Of a stretch of 16,179 nt of DNA, positions 14,851 to 16,179 are shown in pieces (within the stretch, counting starts at the first letter, position 1; each line of letters begins with the position of its first letter). The stretch is from positions 1-16,179 of the forward strand of contig JAGQIY010001120.1 of the NCBI GenBank assembly GCA_020430865.1, read 5' to 3'. The DNA comes from Myxococcales bacterium. Its GTDB lineage: Bacteria > Myxococcota > Polyangia > Polyangiales > Polyangiaceae. The position numbers and the translations under genes are program-made. A model generated the notes under the pieces. That model worked only from the letters and a program-made list of their open reading frames with translations. It made no database searches and was not told where the DNA came from.

Positions 14851-15006
14851 CGCTATAACTCCAAGCACTCCAGCCCTGCCTCAACTCCCTCGGACAGCAG
14901 GCTCAAGCCGACCCCTCCTCGGCGCCAGAAAGCGCGCAGCAGCGAGTCACTTCTGGGTTCGCACGCGCCTTCGAAACGAGAGAGCTTCGCGCCCGGCGCA
15001 TTGCAC

Positions 15007-15019
15007 AAGGACAGTCCTT
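15007..15019 (+). promoter_or_regulatory. Short hairpin covering the gyrB Shine-Dalgarno
   Basis: AAGGA (15007-15011), CAG, and TCCTT (15015-15019) form a perfect inverted repeat immediately before the TTG start at 15020. AAGGA is the ribosome-binding site, eight bases from the start. The stem is short and its stability modest. Confidence 0.45.
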
Positions 15020-16179
15020 TTGAGTACGGAAACCATTCCCGCGACGGACGCCCCCGAAACCAAGTCTGACGACTACGGCGCGAGCAACATCAGCGTCCTC
15101 GAAGGTCTCGAGGCCGTGCGCAAGCGCCCCGGCATGTACATCGGTGACGTCCACGACGGGTCGGCGCTGCATCACCTGGTGTGGGAGGCGGTGGACAACG
15201 CGGTCGACGAGCACCTGGCAGGGTTCTGTAATCGCATCTCGGTCACGGTGCATTTCGACAACTCGGTCACGGTCGATGACAACGGCCGAGGTATTCCCGT
15301 GGGGCAACACGAGCGGGGGGTCAGCGCCGCCGAGGTCGTGATGACGGTCCTGCACGCAGGCGGCAAGTTCGACCACTCGAGCTACAAGGTCAGCGCCGGG
15401 TTGCACGGCGTCGGGGTCAGCGCCGTGAACGCGGTGAGCGAGCTCTTGAAGCTGGAGATCCGTCGCGAAGGCAAGGTCTGGTATCAGGAGTATTCGCGTG
15501 GTGCTCCCAAGGGCCCGCTGCGCGAAATCGGTAAGACCGACAGCACCGGGACCAAGATCACCTTCAAGCCCGATCACGAGATCTTCACCTCCGTCGAGTA
15601 CAGCTACGAGATCCTCGCGAAGCGCTTGCGGGAGCTGGCGTTCCTGAACTCGGGCCTGGTCATCGACTTGGTCGACGAACGCGGAGCGGGCACGAGCGAG
15701 CGCTACGAGTTCCAGGGTGGCATCAAGGAGTTCGTCGAGCTCCTCGGCCAGTCCAAGGATCCCGTGCACCCCGACGTGATCTCGTTCAGCTCGGAGGCCC
15801 CCGGTCCCGAGGGCGCCGGGGCACCGATCCAGCTCGACGTCGCGCTGCAGTGGACCTCGAGCTACGTGGATCAGCTGCTCTGCTACACGAACAACATCCA
15901 CAACAAGGACGGTGGAACCCACCTCACGGGGCTGCGTGCCGCGCTGACGCGGTCGTTGAACAGCTACGGGCAGAGCTCGAACCTGCTGAAGGACGTGAAG
16001 GCTGGGCTGAGTGGTGAGGACGCGCGAGAAGGCGTGATCGCCGTGGTGCACGTGAAGCACCCCGACGCGTCCTTCGACTCCCAGACCAAGAGCAAGCTCG
16101 TGAGCTCCGAGGTGAAGGGCATCGTCGAGGGAGCCGTAGCCGAGCAGCTCGGACGCTACTTCGAGGAGAACCCTGGCAC
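15020..16179 (+). CDS. gyrB: DNA gyrase subunit B, partial (C-terminus outside the window)
   Basis: The first 386 residues of the gyrase ATPase subunit, which with GyrA introduces negative supercoils. The start is a TTG at 15020, supported by AAGGA eight bases upstream and by the lack of an in-frame ATG before the conserved YGASNISVLEGLEAVRKRPG. The GHKL ATPase motifs are all present: WEAVDNAVDEHLAG with the catalytic glutamate at E56 and Mg-binding N60, VDDNGRGIPVG (85-95), LHAGGKF (111-117), and YKVSAGLHGVGVSAVNA (122-138). The transducer lysine is K357 in QTKSKL. The topoisomerase-primase (Toprim) domain lies beyond the window. The sequence could in principle belong to the paralogous ParE, but position after recF favours GyrB. 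Confidence 0.95.
   Translation, partial: MSTETIPATDAPETKSDDYGASNISVLEGLEAVRKRPGMYIGDVHDGSALHHLVWEAVDNAVDEHLAGFCNRISVTVHFDNSVTVDDNGRGIPVGQHERGVSAAEVVMTVLHAGGKFDHSSYKVSAGLHGVGVSAVNAVSELLKLEIRREGKVWYQEYSRGAPKGPLREIGKTDSTGTKITFKPDHEIFTSVEYSYEILAKRLRELAFLNSGLVIDLVDERGAGTSERYEFQGGIKEFVELLGQSKDPVHPDVISFSSEAPGPEGAGAPIQLDVALQWTSSYVDQLLCYTNNIHNKDGGTHLTGLRAALTRSLNSYGQSSNLLKDVKAGLSGEDAREGVIAVVHVKHPDASFDSQTKSKLVSSEVKGIVEGAVAEQLGRYFEENPG

Larger units (their letters stand above)
14644..15019 (+). promoter_or_regulatory. recF-gyrB intergenic region with A/T island and possible gyrB promoter
   Basis: This 376-base region holds no credible gene. From 14780 to 14810, 25 of 31 bases are A/T, which stands out. 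TTGACG (14809-14814) resembles a -35 box but lacks a -10 box at normal spacing. TATAAC (14854-14859) resembles a -10 box without a good -35. Hairpins occur at 14673-14690 (CTCGCG/CGCGAG) and 14907-14923 (GCCGA/TCGGC). A gyrB promoter in this region is likely, its exact place uncertain. Confidence 0.4.

Overview
The window reads as chromosomal DNA from a high-GC Gram-negative bacterium, most likely a member of the Myxococcota (order Polyangiales or a relative). The reasons are the strong G/C third-position bias, several lipoprotein signal peptides, a fibro-slime lipoprotein behind a Gly/Ser-rich linker, and a propionyl-CoA carboxylase-type gene. Also fitting is a full-length CcmF followed by large membrane proteins without close textbook counterparts. 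The taxonomic call is inference from gene content, not a measured match.

Layout. Bases 1-660 (minus) hold the first 220 codons of an acyl-CoA carboxylase beta subunit. A roughly 300-base divergent region with two palindromes separates it from a fibro-slime lipoprotein (958-1851, plus) whose ribosome-binding site lies inside a perfect hairpin. Convergent to it is a three-gene minus-strand unit, in transcription order: a SurA/PpiC-like lipoprotein (5102-4026), a lysine 2,3-aminomutase-family radical SAM enzyme (4023-2899, two bases after the previous stop) and a DUF4349-type membrane lipoprotein (2826-1948). Everything from 5259 onward is on the plus strand: pyrH (5259-5987), a small secreted helical protein (6229-6759), and a tight three-gene run of ccmF (6898-9234), a zinc-ribbon/CcmI-like membrane protein (9242-10453) and a secreted, membrane-anchored protein with a carboxypeptidase-regulatory-like domain (10458-11816). 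A 540-base non-coding region (11817-12356) follows, then dnaN (12357-13496), recF (13534-14643), a 376-base gap, and the first 386 codons of gyrB (15020 to the window end).

How the parts work together. dnaN-recF-gyrB is the conserved replication-origin cluster, but dnaA is not upstream of dnaN. In its place is a non-coding stretch with DnaA-box-like sequences, an A/T-rich segment with a 12-base A/T palindrome, and a 43-base near-perfect hairpin. I regard it as a candidate oriC. The ccmF run looks like a cytochrome c maturation locus: CcmF keeps all four expected histidines and the tryptophan-rich heme-handling motif. Its two downstream partners each carry a similar helical hairpin next to a membrane segment, reminiscent of CcmI-type proteins.

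The best candidates for something undescribed are this ccmF-linked pair of membrane proteins, the origin-like region without dnaA, and two genes (the fibro-slime gene and gyrB) whose Shine-Dalgarno sequences sit inside short perfect inverted repeats. No CRISPR array, tRNA, rRNA, insertion sequence or prophage was seen.
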